In this document: in pieces, positions 44,881 through 57,900 of the stretch
Numbering within the stretch: the stretch's first letter is position 1
Layout: each line of letters opens with the position of its first letter
Origin: Liquidambar formosana
Lineage: Eukaryota; Streptophyta; Magnoliopsida; Saxifragales; Altingiaceae
Length of the DNA stretch: 64,000 nt
Assembly: GCA_039720395.1 (NCBI GenBank)
Contig: CM077831.1
Coordinates: 19,708,982 to 19,772,981 of the forward strand
Direction of reading: 5' to 3'
Notes under the pieces: generated by a model
The model's input: only the letters and a program-made list of their open reading frames with translations
The model's database searches: none
What the model was told of the DNA's origin: nothing
Made by a program: the position numbers and the translations under genes

Positions 44881-45038
44881 TAAAAATTGATAGGCAATGA
44901 GATTTTCCTCGAAAAGAACTGGACTACAGTATAACACAATAAAAATGCACTCGATGAAGCGGTTTGGCAGATTTCTGAGAGAGGACTATGCTGGGTTACT
45001 TTGCTTTAAATAAATAATCCTGTAGGACACTCACAAAT
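44881..45038. other. Short spacer between unit 3 and the tRNA gene
   Basis: Unique-looking sequence with no gene seen. Confidence 0.5.
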
Positions 45039-45111
45039 GCCCGTCTAGCTCAGTTGGTAGAGCGCAAGGCTCTTAACCTTGTGGTCGTGGGTTCGAGCCC
45101 CACGGTGGGCG
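45039..45111 (+). tRNA. tRNA-Lys (anticodon CTT)
   Basis: 73 bases fold as a full cloverleaf: acceptor GCCCGTC with GGTGGGC (two G-T pairs), D arm GCTCAGTTGGTAGAGC, anticodon stem CAAGG/CCTTG with loop CTCTTAA (anticodon CTT), and T arm GTGGGTTCGAGCCCCAC with the TTCGAGC loop. The discriminator base is G and no intron is present. The A box and B box are intact, so it should be transcribed by RNA polymerase III. Confidence 0.97.
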
Positions 45112-45144
45112 CTAAATGTTCAACCAATGTTTTGCCATTTTCAT

Positions 45145-46870
45145 AGAGAATCATCTTTTTCAAATTGAGCTAATATTTAACTTTGACTACCGTAATGGTT
45201 AACCATCTGAGATGTTCTTACTATTCAAAAGTGGGTGTCAATGCCTTCCCCGTGCATGAACCCAAGGCCGGCCACTCTCCAATGTGGTGAGAGTACTGCC
45301 ACTAGGCCAGAAGTACAAATGGCCCGATACACCCGAATTAGCATTAGAAAGGCAAAGTTCAACCTATTTATTATTATAAAATCTTGTTTGTTTGAAGTCT
45401 ATATAACTTTACTATTAGAATTATTACGAAGTTGGTGTGGTTGATGCAAGTACTAAAGTATAGTTATTGTTGTACTACTAGTTGTTGTAATAGCTGATAA
45501 GATTTTTACTTACAAACCTAAGCTTATAAGTGGAGGGATCAAACAATTATAGGAAGTTATGTCAAGCTCAATATTTGAGCGATATGGGATGTGATATATT
45601 TCCTATACTCCCCCTCATGTTGTCATGTGGGTAACAAATACAGACTCAATAAGTCCAAAAACGATATACTCTGATATTATGATAAAATTTCAACTTAAAA
45701 CCCTAAATTTATAATTGGAGGGCCTAAACAAGTATATAAAGTTATGTCAAACCCAATATATGGGCGATGTGAGATGTAGTATATTTCCAACAATAGCTAC
45801 ATGATAGTTTAAACAATAATGGCTGATTGGATGTTGAAAAAGCCATTTGAGCTACTGTAGTGGTTAAGGAAGGTAGGATAAAGGGTAAAAGTAGGATAGA
45901 TTAGGGGCTTTAACCCCTCCTATTGTACCAAAAAAATAATGATCGTTAAAATGGTATAGTAATGACCAGTGTATTGACGCTTTAAATATAGCATAGAGCT
46001 GATTGAAGGTCCTAAAATGGCTAAAGATCTTGAAAATCCTATTTCTGTAATTGGTATCAAAGTTCAATGTTATGTGTGTAGATAAGCTTAATTATTTTGA
46101 GCAAATAGTTAATTGTTTGTGACTCTAATTATTTTATACTCCCTCTCTTTCACAAAGATAAGTCATGTTTGACAAAACACGGAATCTAAGAAAAAAGTAT
46201 CATTTCATTGACTTATCATTTATTAGATTTGATATTTCCAAATATACCCTCTCCTTTTTTGTATTGGGTTTTGTGTTGAAAGTAATTATTGAAATAACAA
46301 AAGGTAGTGTAAGAAACTTAAAAAATTTAAGATTGGACTTTTCAAAGGGGACAAATATTTTAGGACAAAAAAAGTAGCAAATATGGCTTATCTTTGTGGG
46401 ATTAAAGGAGTATCATTTATAAACCTAAAATTAAACTCAATAGAGGCATAGTTGAGAATTGAAGGTAGTTATCTAAGTGAGTCTAGACGTAAATCCTTTC
46501 ATTTAGGTACAATGGTTGACAATTTATGGAAAAATTTTAAGTGTGTAGATGATTTGAATAATAATCAAGCTAGACCTAAATCCTTTCATTTAGGTCGAGT
46601 GGTCGACAAATTTGCAAAGAAAACTTCTTATGGAAAATTTTAAGTGTGTAGGCAATTTGAGTAATAATCAAGCTAGAAATTATAAATATTTAACTCATAT
46701 TCAAGACAGTTGGATAATATAGGTAATATTATTAAAACTCTAAATTATGTAGTTGATAATGCAATGGAAAATATGTTTAGTATATGTTCTAAGCTATCAA
46801 ACATTGAAGAAACTCTTCAAAAAAATCTATGAAAAAGATAATACTTTAGGTATTATAAAAAATATAGACT
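45145..46870 (+). repeat. Diverged repeat segment A (retroelement-derived)
   Basis: It aligns in blocks with 48245-49215: GGGTGTCAATGC, ATGGTATAGTAATGACCAGT, ATTGGTATCAAAGTTCAATG, and TAAATCCTTTCATTTAGGT (twice here). GATATGGGATGTGATATATT and GGCGATGTGAGATG blocks (45583, 45760) resemble plant retrotransposon end sequence. TTGGTATCAAAG near 46050 is a decayed tRNA-Met-type primer site. No long open frame. Confidence 0.55.
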
Positions 46871-48244
46871 TAAAAAAAAAGAGAAATGATTTTTTGGGAC
46901 CAAATAATTAGCCGACACGATAGCCGAACAGGCGAACAAGCTAACTAAGAGAACTCAAAAAACCAAAAAAACAAAAAACAAAAAAAGGGCAAAAAACTGA
47001 CTGCCTTTTAAAGGAGCGTATCCATTCACTTTATACTTCCTTCAAAAAGCCTCTCTCCTCTCTCCTCTCTCCTCTCTCCTTCCTCTTCACTTTTCTTTTT
47101 CTCTCTCCTCTCTCTTCTCTCCGCTTCTCTTTTTTTCTCTCTATTCTCCTCCCTTACCTAGTAGCACGTGACTGACCCCTTTCTACAGAATTGAGTTTAA
47201 TTTCCTCTCTCTCCCCCCTTCTCTTCTCCGTAATCTACTTGTTTTGAATCACTTTCCACTTCCATGTCTCTCCACCCACCTTCCTTTCTCCATGCATTAG
47301 TAGGGAAAGAAATACATGACACAAAGCTGCTGCCTATTTTATTTTCTCTCTATCCCTTCAAGCAAATGAAGCACAGTGGTCTTCTATGGGCTTAACATCG
47401 ATGAGATAGATGGTACTCTTTGTTCTAATCTTCCCTCTACCATCGATTTACAACTTTATGATGGTGCCAAATTTGAAATCATGCAGATTTTGAAGGTTTT
47501 TGTAAAATTAGCTAGGTTTTGTAAAGATAATTAAATATTTTGTAAAGTTAACTAGGTATTCTGTAAAGTTAACTAGATTTTTTGGTAAAATTAGCTAGTT
47601 TTTTTTTTATTTTTTGTAAAATTAACTAGATATTTTGTAAAATTAACTAGATTATCTGTGAAGTTAAATAAGTTTAAAAGCATCCAGGCATACCCACAAT
47701 CCTCAACCAGACCCACCAGAGAGAGAGAGAGTGCGGAGACAAAAGGAGATGACTTTTGGTGTTGCTTTTAGGTGGGTTTTGAAAAAAAGGGAAAAGTTAT
47801 GTTAGAGAGACATGAACTCTAACTCAAGTACTCTGCTTGAGATTGAAAACGCTAGGAGACGTTTTTTTTAACAGTACAAGTGTAAAGGATCGTGTGGTGT
47901 CGGCTTACGGTTGGTTTACAGGGTTCGGCCCTTGTAGTAGTGCTCAAACAAGAAACAAAAGTTTACTTCTAGATGTAGTTAATATTCTAAAAAAAACAAT
48001 TCAAAATATTTATATATGCCAAATGAAGCTACTAGTTTAAGTTCTAATCTTATTATATGGTACATAAATTAAGATTTTTAACACGAAAAAAAAAATAAAA
48101 AAAAATCGTAAAGACTTGCAGTCAAAACAAATTTAAAATATTGAAAATCCAGAAATAAAATAAGATAATTACGAAAAACAATCTAGACGACGCACTCTAG
48201 TTATATTTGGCTCAAAACCAAAATTAAATAGAGGAATGGCTAAC
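46871..48244. other. Gene-free stretch with simple repeats
   Basis: A CTCTCTCCT microsatellite block is at 47045-47130. Degenerate repeats of about 22 bp (TTTGTAAAATTAACTAGAT) are at 47495-47670. A short open stretch (47392-47494) before a GT-like site looks coding in base pattern but I cannot name it. Confidence 0.55.
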
Positions 48245-49215
48245 CAATGGAGCAATTTTAGATTGAGCTAATATTCAAAAATGGGTGTCAATGCACTTCA
48301 ATGTGCTTGAACCCAAGACTCACCACGCTTAAAGAGAGTACTACCCCTAGCCCACTAGGCCAAAAGTAAAAATGGCCCCAATATACCGCAATGAGCATTA
48401 AAAATACTACTAGTTATTGTAATTTGTTAAGTGCAAAGCACTTGAAACCTTTTGATATCCCTTAAAAAAAATAAAATAAAATAAAAATAAAAGAAAGAAA
48501 GAAGCTATTGGATAGCTGAAACAATAATAGTTGTTGAAATGGTATAGTAATAACCAGTGTAGTGTCATAATAAATATAGAATAGTGTAGTGTCATAATAA
48601 ATATAGAATAGAGATGGTTGTAGATCGTGGAATAGTTGAAGATCTTGAAAATCCTAATTTTCTGTAAATGGTATCAGAGCTCAGTGTTATGTGTAGATAA
48701 AGCAAAATTATTTTGAACAAATAGTCAAGTGTCTACAATTCTACTTTAATTATTTTTTATGATTTATAAACTTGAAATTAACCTTGATAGAAGACTATTG
48801 ATCGAGACCTTATCCTTGTTAGAAAGGTAGTCATCCGAGTGACTGAGTTAGTCTAGACGTGAATCCTTTCATTAAGCTACAGTGGCCGGCAATTTTGTAG
48901 AGGAACTCTTAACGGAAAAATTTCAAGCGTAGGTGATATGAACAATAATCAAGCCAGACCTAAATCCTTTCATTTAGGTCAAGTGGTGAAACTGTCTTAT
49001 GGAAAATTTTATGCGTAAGCAATTTAAATAATAATCAAGCCAGAAATTATTAACAATTAGCTCATATTCAAACTAGCGAGATAATATAGAATATTAGTAA
49101 AACTTTAAATTATGAAGTTGATAATTTAATAGAAAATATGTTTAATATATGTTCCAAGTTATTTAATATTGAAAACGGTCATAAAAAAACCTATGAAAAA
49201 GATAATACCCAAGGT
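48245..49215 (+). repeat. Diverged repeat segment B with primer-site-like TGGTATCAGAGC
   Basis: It aligns with segment A. TGGTATCAGAGCTC at 48669-48682 is the classic tRNA-iMet primer-binding sequence of plant LTR retrotransposons and pararetroviruses. No gag, pol or coat-protein frame follows. I treat it as a relic of unknown class. Confidence 0.55.
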
Positions 49216-49330
49216 ATTCTTTCCAGATCCGATGGTGCCTGTGGAACTGTTGTGGCGGGGAATGCCCCTAGTTGTGATGCTTGCTGCTCTGGTTCCCTTC
49301 CGCCGATATATATATATATATATATATCTG

Positions 49331-49500
49331 GCTATGTTCCCATCAGCACGTGTTAATATAAATTATATTAGTACCATGGATTGAGGGTTGAACCCCTTGC
49401 ATTGGTCCAATGTACCTCACATCCCACTAATACATAAGGTACAACGCCCAATGCAGATGTTGATATAAGTTATATCAACATGTGCTTACCTGATCATCAT
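49331..49500. mobile_element. Palindromic MITE-like element, copy c
   Basis: Ends CATCAGCACGTGTTAATATA and, reversed, GGTAAGCACATGTTGATATA, with a central CATTGGTCCAATG palindrome near 49400. It forms a direct tandem with copy d. Confidence 0.7.
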
Positions 49501-49513
49501 CTCATATCGGTTA

Positions 49514-49680
49514 TGTTCCCATTAACGCGTGTTGATATAAGTTATATCAGTACCATACATTGGGAGTTGTACCCCTTGCATTGGTCCAATGTACCTCATA
49601 TCCCACTAATGCACAAGATACAACTCCCAATGCAAATGTTGATATAAGCTATATCAGGACGTGCTTATTTGATCATCATT
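49514..49680. mobile_element. Palindromic MITE-like element, copy d
   Basis: It repeats copy c about 180 bp on, including TTATGTTCCCAT before it and TTGATCATCAT after it, so the tandem copied flanking sequence too. Confidence 0.7.
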
Positions 49681-50227
49681 TTATATATATATAGACTTTA
49701 AAAAGAAGAAACAAAAAGTTTAATTCTGGGTCTAAATAATATTCCGAAAAAATGAATTCAGAATATTTATATATGGCAAATGAAGGTACAACTTTTGATG
49801 AAGTAACAATTTGTGCAAATGATTATCAAGAGGAATAAAACGACAAAGCTGTTGTATCACCACTTTATACATACTGGGGTCAATTAAAGCCGCTCTCATT
49901 GTCAAATTCTGTATGCCACTTTTCGAGTCCGTAATTTCGGTATATGATCAGATTATGCAAGCAAGAGGAATTGTGATTTCAGACCATCATGCAAGGAAAT
50001 AAAATATAAAAAAAAATTTGTTCTGCTAATTTTCAAATTTGCCCTCTCAAAAGTTCTGTATTTTACCTTTAGGCAGAAGGGTATAAACTAAAAAAGCATT
50101 CCCGTGATGAGTGGTTAGACCTCTGAGAAACCAAGGTTCAAAACTTTGTGGAGCACACATAAATAACAATGTAAAACCAAGAGCTCCTTCCTGGAAATGG
50201 TTGGTAGCAATGTACTTAGAGATTGCT
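49681..50227. other. Spacer downstream of the TBL2-like gene
   Basis: AT-rich, no gene seen. The 3' untranslated region of the minus-strand gene should end here; I see no decisive poly-A signal. Confidence 0.5.
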
Positions 50228-53200
50228 TTATGATGAATGGAGTGATGGAGCTACCCACAACTTCACTTTCTTGTCAACACTGGCTGTGGCTAAAATCAAG
50301 GCTTGCCCATCACCTGTAGAAAAACACAAGATTGTCACATGATTAATATCAGATAAATGTCTCAATTACAAAGAAACAAAGAAAAACTGACAAATGGAAA
50401 AGAATTCTGGGAAATTTAGGAAAGTTATCCAATCATGACACCTAAGTGTATTAGTGTATGCAACAAACGTGAGTCAGTATTGGCTACTAAATTGGTCTCA
50501 CCTAGGACTGCTTCCAGCCAATTGATGAACTGATTGGATGCCTATTCGTTATTCATTAGGACTACTTCCAGCCAATTGATGAACTGATTGGATGCCTATT
50601 CGTTATTCATTAGGACTACTTCCAGCCAAATGATGAACTGATTGGATGATCCTATTCATTAATTTATCAACCTTTTACACCTCATTTTTCTGAATGTCCA
50701 AAAAATCAAATATGTTATGGTATTAAAATGGTTTTTTTTAATTAAAATGTTTTTTTTTTTTTTTTTGCACTACTGAAAGAAATATACCCTTCAATGTAAT
50801 CACCTCTGACCCTTCACCTGGGGCAAAGTAATTCAGGTTTGCCCAAAATTCCAGTGGAAATAATAATTCTGTGGGTTCTTTAGTAGGTGTTTCAAGTTTC
50901 AACTAATTCATGGAAGAAAACATGTCTTATGAAAATGCGAAATCAAAGAGCACTAGTTCTAAGAGATTAAGGTAATTAACTAATCAAAGACAACATTAGA
51001 AATAAAAGAAAATGTGATAGATAGTAACTTATACAAGGGGAAGGTAATTTACCCATCGGAATGGTTCTAGGTGTCCATGCAATGCCTGTGATGTCACCTG
51101 CATGGTAGACTCTAGTAAATACAAAGTTTGCAAATAAATTATTTTTTTCTTAACTTGATAAAAGCAGTTCAATTCTACATGTAATTTTCAATATTTTAAA
51201 AAAAAAAAAAAAAAAAAAATTTCTTTCAGAAGATGCACATAATACCATAGTGACAGATTTCACTGCCAATAGTTAGTTGAACTTCCAATAATCACGTGTA
51301 GAAGTACATTAGATAAACATTTTAAGAACCTCGGTTTTCGTGTGACCCTGTCAATCTGATCGACCTTTAGGTCGGCCAATGCCCCCATGTGTTCGTAGTC
51401 CAAACAGAAGATCAAACAGTATTCTCTAGCAGTCAAAGGTGGCACATTTGATTGAGTAGGCAAGGTTCAAATTGTTAATATATAATTCGGCCATAACAAG
51501 TCTATAAGAACTACACCTAGCAAGTTTACTCAGTTAATCAGTCTTACTAACCTGAGAAACAACAAATTGTCATCACTCAGAGAAAGATCCAAATCAGTCA
51601 ATAGTTAAGACACTGAAGTATCCAATCTCATATTTTCCAAGAGAAGTTGACAAGATAAAAGGCCATTTTTAAAAATTAACTATAGTATTTTTCCCCTGTA
51701 TTGAACAGATAGAAACTAAAGGATACTCCACTAAAAAAGAAAATATAAAAGAATAAAATAGGAAAAGTGGAAGAAACTATCAAACTAAACACTATCTGGC
51801 AAAAGAATAAATTCTCCCAGTGCATATGAACTATGAAGAATGATCTCTATAGCTTTGACAAAATGTCCGTCATTTAGTCAAGACACTAAAGTATCCAATC
51901 TCATATTCTCCAAGAGAAGTTGACAAGATAAAAGGCCATTTTTTAAAATTAACTATAGTATTTTCCCCCTGTATTGAACAGATAGAAACTAAAGGACACT
52001 CCGCTAAAAAAGAAAATATAAAATAATAAAATAGGAAAAGGGGAAGAAACTATCAAACTAAACACTATCTGGCAAAAGAATCAATTCTCCCAGTGCATAT
52101 GAACTATGAAGAATGATCTCCTCTATAGCTTTGACAAAATATCCATCATTTAGTCAAGACACTAAAGTATCCAATCTCATGTTCTCCAAGAGAAGTCGAC
52201 AAGATAAAAGGCCATTTTTAAAATTAACTATATTATTTTCCCCCTGTATTGAACAGATAGAAACTAAAGGATACTCCACTAAAAAAGAAAATATAAAAGA
52301 ATAAAATAGGAAAAGGGGAAGAAACTATCAAACTAAACACTATCTGGCAAAAGAATCAATTCTTCCAGTGCATATGAACTATGAAAAATGATCTCTATAG
52401 CTTTGACAAAATATCTGTCATTTAGAAATGGCCATAACTATTCGATGCTGAACGCCATAGTGATGCAACCATTTATTTAATCATAAAATCGTTAATCACA
52501 AACTATATAGCTTGAGTCATTTATAGTATAAAGATGGCTACAGAAGCATAAATGCAGCACATATTCAAATTTATAAAAGTTAAAAAGAGTAATGTAGAAG
52601 GTATAATACATTTATGAAGTGATGACAACCAGTAAGAACTATTTTAGCTATCAATTCATGACCCTTATAAGTCTAGACCTTCTATCTTCCCTTTTTTTTT
52701 TTTCTTAATAAAATAAAATAAATTTAAAGTCTGGGCCTACTATCGAAGATAGAAAGAAAAAATTAAAAAAAAGGTAAAGCGTATAGGCTATGGTTTACCA
52801 CAAAAGTAGAGTAATGTTAGATGGTATAATACATTCATGAAGTAGCAATCTCTAAGAATTATATTAGCAATCAATTCATGAGTTGATAAGTCTGGGCCTA
52901 CTATCAAAGATAGAAAGAAAAAATAAAAAGGTAAAGCATATAGCTATGGCTTACCACCATAGCTATCCACCAGTCCACCACAATAAATAACTTCATTGAA
53001 TGCAACGATTATTACAGACATTCATCATATAGCTACTTTTTTTTTTTTTTTTTTGTTTTTTTGTTTTGGGGGGGGGGGGGGGGGGGCCATGAACGGAGAA
53101 TCCATATTCAAATCCACAGAAAAGTCAGGGCCATCATTGCCCAGAGAACTATGCATCACCCCATATTGGGAGAAAAAATATTTTTGTTTAGAGGGTAGAA

Positions 53201-54915
53201 TCAATGAAGTGCTTACTGTAAAAATTATATAAAAAGAAAAAAAAGAAAAAAAAGAAGGAAAAAAGAAAAAGAAAGCAATCAGAAGCTTCAGCATACCATC
53301 ATGGGCTTTGTCAGCTGTGTCCAAAACCTTCCCACTTTCAACACATAGCCACTGCAATGTAGAACTATGGGTGGCTGCCAATATCCTTCCATCAGGGGAA
53401 ATACTAAGACGATCATAGTGCAAAGTGGTGCCACTTGAATCATGAAGTGGAATTTGAAACACCTTCAAAGTCTTGGGATCCTCATCAAGATGATATCGAA
53501 CTTCAACCGAACAGATATAGGGTTAGCATAAATGAAATTATGAAATTACTAATGCAAGAAAACATAAAAAAGAAAACCTTCAATCAAGAATCATGACAGG
53601 CAAAGACTGCAGATGAAATCTCCATTCAAAAATATGAAAAAGCAATTCTATACCAAAACTTGAAATGGAAAAAGGCATCCAAGAAATCACATATATAGAA
53701 CAATTGATATTTCATACTCAAAATTCATCAAACCACACACCATTGATATTCCATATTCGTATCGAACCATCCTTGGATGCTGTAATGATTTGTTCTGAGT
53801 TTGGAGCAAAACATAGCCAAGTAACAGCACTCTGAACATGAACAAAAGAAATTTAAAACATGAGAAGCATATTACATTCTTTAGGCCATCAAATTAGTGT
53901 AAGAACAGATTCCATAACAGTGGAACATAATGACAAGAACTTAAGAAGTCAAACAATTGGAAGGAGTTCAATTAAAATAGCGATAATCTTAATCAATGTT
54001 TAAACAATAATCTTAGTGGAAACTAGACTTGGAGAAAGCATATGACCACATGATTTGGAGATTTCTTCTTCAGAAGATCAAGGTCGGTCAGTGGTGCAAC
54101 CCACCAATCAGCTTCCTTGCGCCTTACGGGTTTACTGGCACATTGACTCGCACAAATGTTAGACTCCTTGGTCTGTGTTTCAAGATAGCCAAATGGGGAG
54201 CCCACAGGCTGATGCCAGGAGCGCGCAGGTGCCGAGGCACGCCATGACGGCGCACTGAGGCCAGCCACGATAGCGGCAACAATGTTTCCACGGGCATATC
54301 AACAGATGGGCTAGGGTTGCTGCCGCAATCTGCGTCAGTAGTTCTGGAGATTTAGAGTTGAAAAGGAGATCTTATAGAGGAAAGAGGTTCAATGGAAATA
54401 TGGGTATGAGATGGGGGATTGTCTGTCGAAGGGAATGAAGGGTAGTTATGGGGCGGGCCTATGGAAAGACATTACAAATGGTGCGGGGAGATACGAGAGG
54501 ATTTCCCAACTCTGTATGTTATTGCTTTAGAAAGGGATGTTTGGTGAAAGACTATATGGAGTGGAATGAGGAGGTGATGTTTTCAAATTCCATGATTGGA
54601 AGTTGGAAAGAGCCTTCTACTCCTTGAGGAAAAATAATAATAATAATTACTTGGTTGAAAACCTTATAAAAAGGAAAAAAATTACTTAATTGAAATGGAT
54701 AGAGCGGTGGAGAATAAGAGTACTTGGAAAGGGAAAAATAATAGGATTCAATAAACGAGAATCACATTTTCTAGGTTAAAGTCATTGCCATCCAAAGTGG
54801 CCTTTTTTATAGCTTGGATGGCGGTTTGGAGCAAGTGCCTAACCATTGACAACTAAGTAAGGTTTTGTGATGCCAAGTTGGTATATTATGTGCAAGGAAG
54901 TGGCTGAATTGGTTG

Positions 54916-54953
<38 letters not shown>

Positions 54954-57900
54954 CCCCCGGCGGCGGCCATCATAAAGTGGCTTTTGAGTAGTAGGTGTTA
55001 TGTTTTACTATCTTTGGAGTGAGATGGGCTATGCCTTCTTCAAAATTAAAATTGGTAGAGAGCTGATGGACTAGATCCAACAACAAAAATTCTTTTTTGA
55101 TTCGGGGAATGGTGCCCCATGCAATATATTTGTATGATTAGTGAAGAAGAGGTGAATTTTCATGGATAAGGAGATTTCCATTGTGAAATTAAAGTCATAT
55201 CTTCTTAAGTCTTTTTGCTTGGAAATGATTGGTGTATTTCGGCAACCGGGAATCCTTTGCTAACTTTTTGGATTTGTTTTCTTTGTAATTTTTGCAAATC
55301 ATTTCTGTATCCCTCATGCATAGAGGGGATTGGACCTTTCTTATATTTTAAATACAATTTACTTAGTCATAAGACCAAAAGAGAAAGAGAGAGAGACAGA
55401 GAGACAGAGAGAGAGAGAGAGAACGAGAGGCACTCTCAATGGTAGACAATTTGTACAATAAACTTCTAAAACATGAAGAAACTAAGTGGTTGGCCATGCT
55501 TTTTTTGATAAAGTAAAATGTGTATTAAAAATAAAAGGCTAAGCCCAAGTACATGAGACATATACAAGAACTAAGCACAAAGGCACAAAAAAAGACCCCC
55601 TTATAACTCAAGGGAATCAATAAAATGTACAAAATAAGGTTTACTACTCTTAGCATAGCTATAGAACCACAAAAAAATGATGCTAAGTAAAACCGGATTT
55701 GAGGTCAATTACCAACTTTTCAATCCCTTCAAAAGTCCTAAGGTTCCTCTCCCTCCAAATGCACCAAAAAATAGCACGGGGAACCATCTACCAAACTGCT
55801 TTAGCCTCTTTATTGCCCCCTAAGAACCACCAACTTGAGGGATCTCATAAGTGGACTTAGGGAGAACCCAATGAATACCAAAAACATTGAAAGTGAGTAA
55901 CCAAAGACTCGTAGCCACCTTACAATGGATGAAAAGATGGTTCACCGTTTCCTGCTTCTTTGCACAAAATACATCTAGTAGGCGTAGACAAACCTCTCCC
56001 AATAAGATGTTCTAAGGTCAAGCATTTATCACTACCCACCAACCAACAAAAGAAGGCCACTTTAGAAGGAACCGAAGCAATCCAAACAATCTTCACTAGT
56101 AAGAACAAATTCCCAAGAGGCCTTAAAGAATAGTAGAAAGATTTTATAGAGAATAGCCCTTTAGGGTCCTTACGCCACACCAAGGAGTCATTCTCACCCA
56201 CCAAAATCTTACTATCGTAAAGCACTTGGTAAAAAACTAAGACACTTTCCAACTCTCAATCATTGAAGCATCATTCAAAAATGACATTCCAAAAAATAAC
56301 CCCATTAACAAAATCCATATAATCCTTAACTAAGGCATTCTTGTCTTGCGCAATATCAAACAAAGAAGAGAAATTCAAACATAAGAGGCAAATTGGAACA
56401 CCATACATCCTTCCAAAAACTCACTCTACTACCATCACCCACTTTAAAGCCAATCTCCTTCTTGAAATCATTAAGGCCTTGCATAAGTGGTTGGCCATGC
56501 TTGGTTTTAATAATTTGCTTCGTAGCTTTATATCTTTACTCCTAGTAATAACAATAATAATAAAAGAGATCCTATAGTAGAATATACTTAATGCTCAATC
56601 TTGACATAGAAAACCCACTACAAAATGGTGAGTTAATTTCCTGATATTAACTGAAACATCTCCTATTTTAGGATTAAATGGAAGGTAGATTGACACATAA
56701 TTATAAAAAATTTTTTTATTAAAAAAAAATGGCTTTATGAGGACATGGCAAAACTATATCATTCAATTGCTTAGTAAAAAATATAACCTTATGCCCCTTA
56801 AGCTGCATAGCTTTTGTAACCTCCTTGACCAAACCATCCTTTGTATATACAATTTCCCACACCTGAAAGTATAGTATAATTACCAAAATAGGAATCTGTC
56901 AGTTAAAAGATCAAAGAATTTAGTTAAATGTACTACCACACATTATTCCAGATTACACGTCAAAGCATGAATCAAAGTTGATTGTTGCATCTAGGAAGCT
57001 GGCTAAATTAGACATTGATATAAGAAGTATGAAAACAATGATTAAATGATGACTTACAGCTGGAACAAAAAATTAAAAAAAATTTTAAATAAAATTAATT
57101 GTGAGATGTGAAAAGGTAATCAGGACATTCATGCATATCCTCAAGGTCTTGTAATGAAATGGACATAGCAATAAAATGTGAATGATACTTTAAAATGTGA
57201 ATGATACTTAACTCTACATGGACCAAATTAACATTTTTGGGGTCAAGGTGGAAGTATGCCATGGGATTTCAAAGAACCTTCCAACTAAAATGCAATAATA
57301 TATACTTCATGAAAAGAAATATAGTCAATTGTGTTTCTAGAAATGATGATAAATTATCTAATTGATTCTTTGTATTTCACAAGGAAAAAAGGACTAATCT
57401 TACTGCAAAGAAACAGGAAGGCAAAGACACAAGTATTACTAAGTTAGCTAAGAGAAAGACGAAGTGTGACAAAACATAACCAGTATAAGGTCAACCTTGA
57501 AACTCCAACAGACGGACGACCAATAAAAGATTGTTTCAGCATAAGATTCCTTCAGCACGACAATAAGATCGTCTCAGCACCCTTTCTTCTACCATGACAA
57601 TAATCAGCATAAGTGATGAAAATGGAGCCTAGGGCTCTGACCTAAGGGCTCCTACCCCACAGTTCCTACCTTCCTGTTGTGCCTTCCTAAGGTAATTATT
57701 GATAGTACATTGTACTACCTTATGCCACATTTACTTCCAGTATTAAGATATCAAAGTTACTGCATAATGCCAAACAAGAGAGAGAAGGAAATCAACAAAG
57801 CAGCACATGGACAGCTAGGGCTCTTTGGCTAGGGCATGCTGTATTTTGCTTCTAAGGCCTCAAATTGCTACAAGGCAAGAGAAGCATGGAAGAAAAGAAG

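Noticed and set aside
47392..47494. Short coding-like stretch followed by a GT site
   Set aside because: Too short to identify and no partner exon found.
48669..48682. Endogenous pararetrovirus suggested by TGGTATCAGAGC
   Set aside because: No movement, coat or reverse-transcriptase sequence is present; the same primer site is common in LTR retrotransposons.
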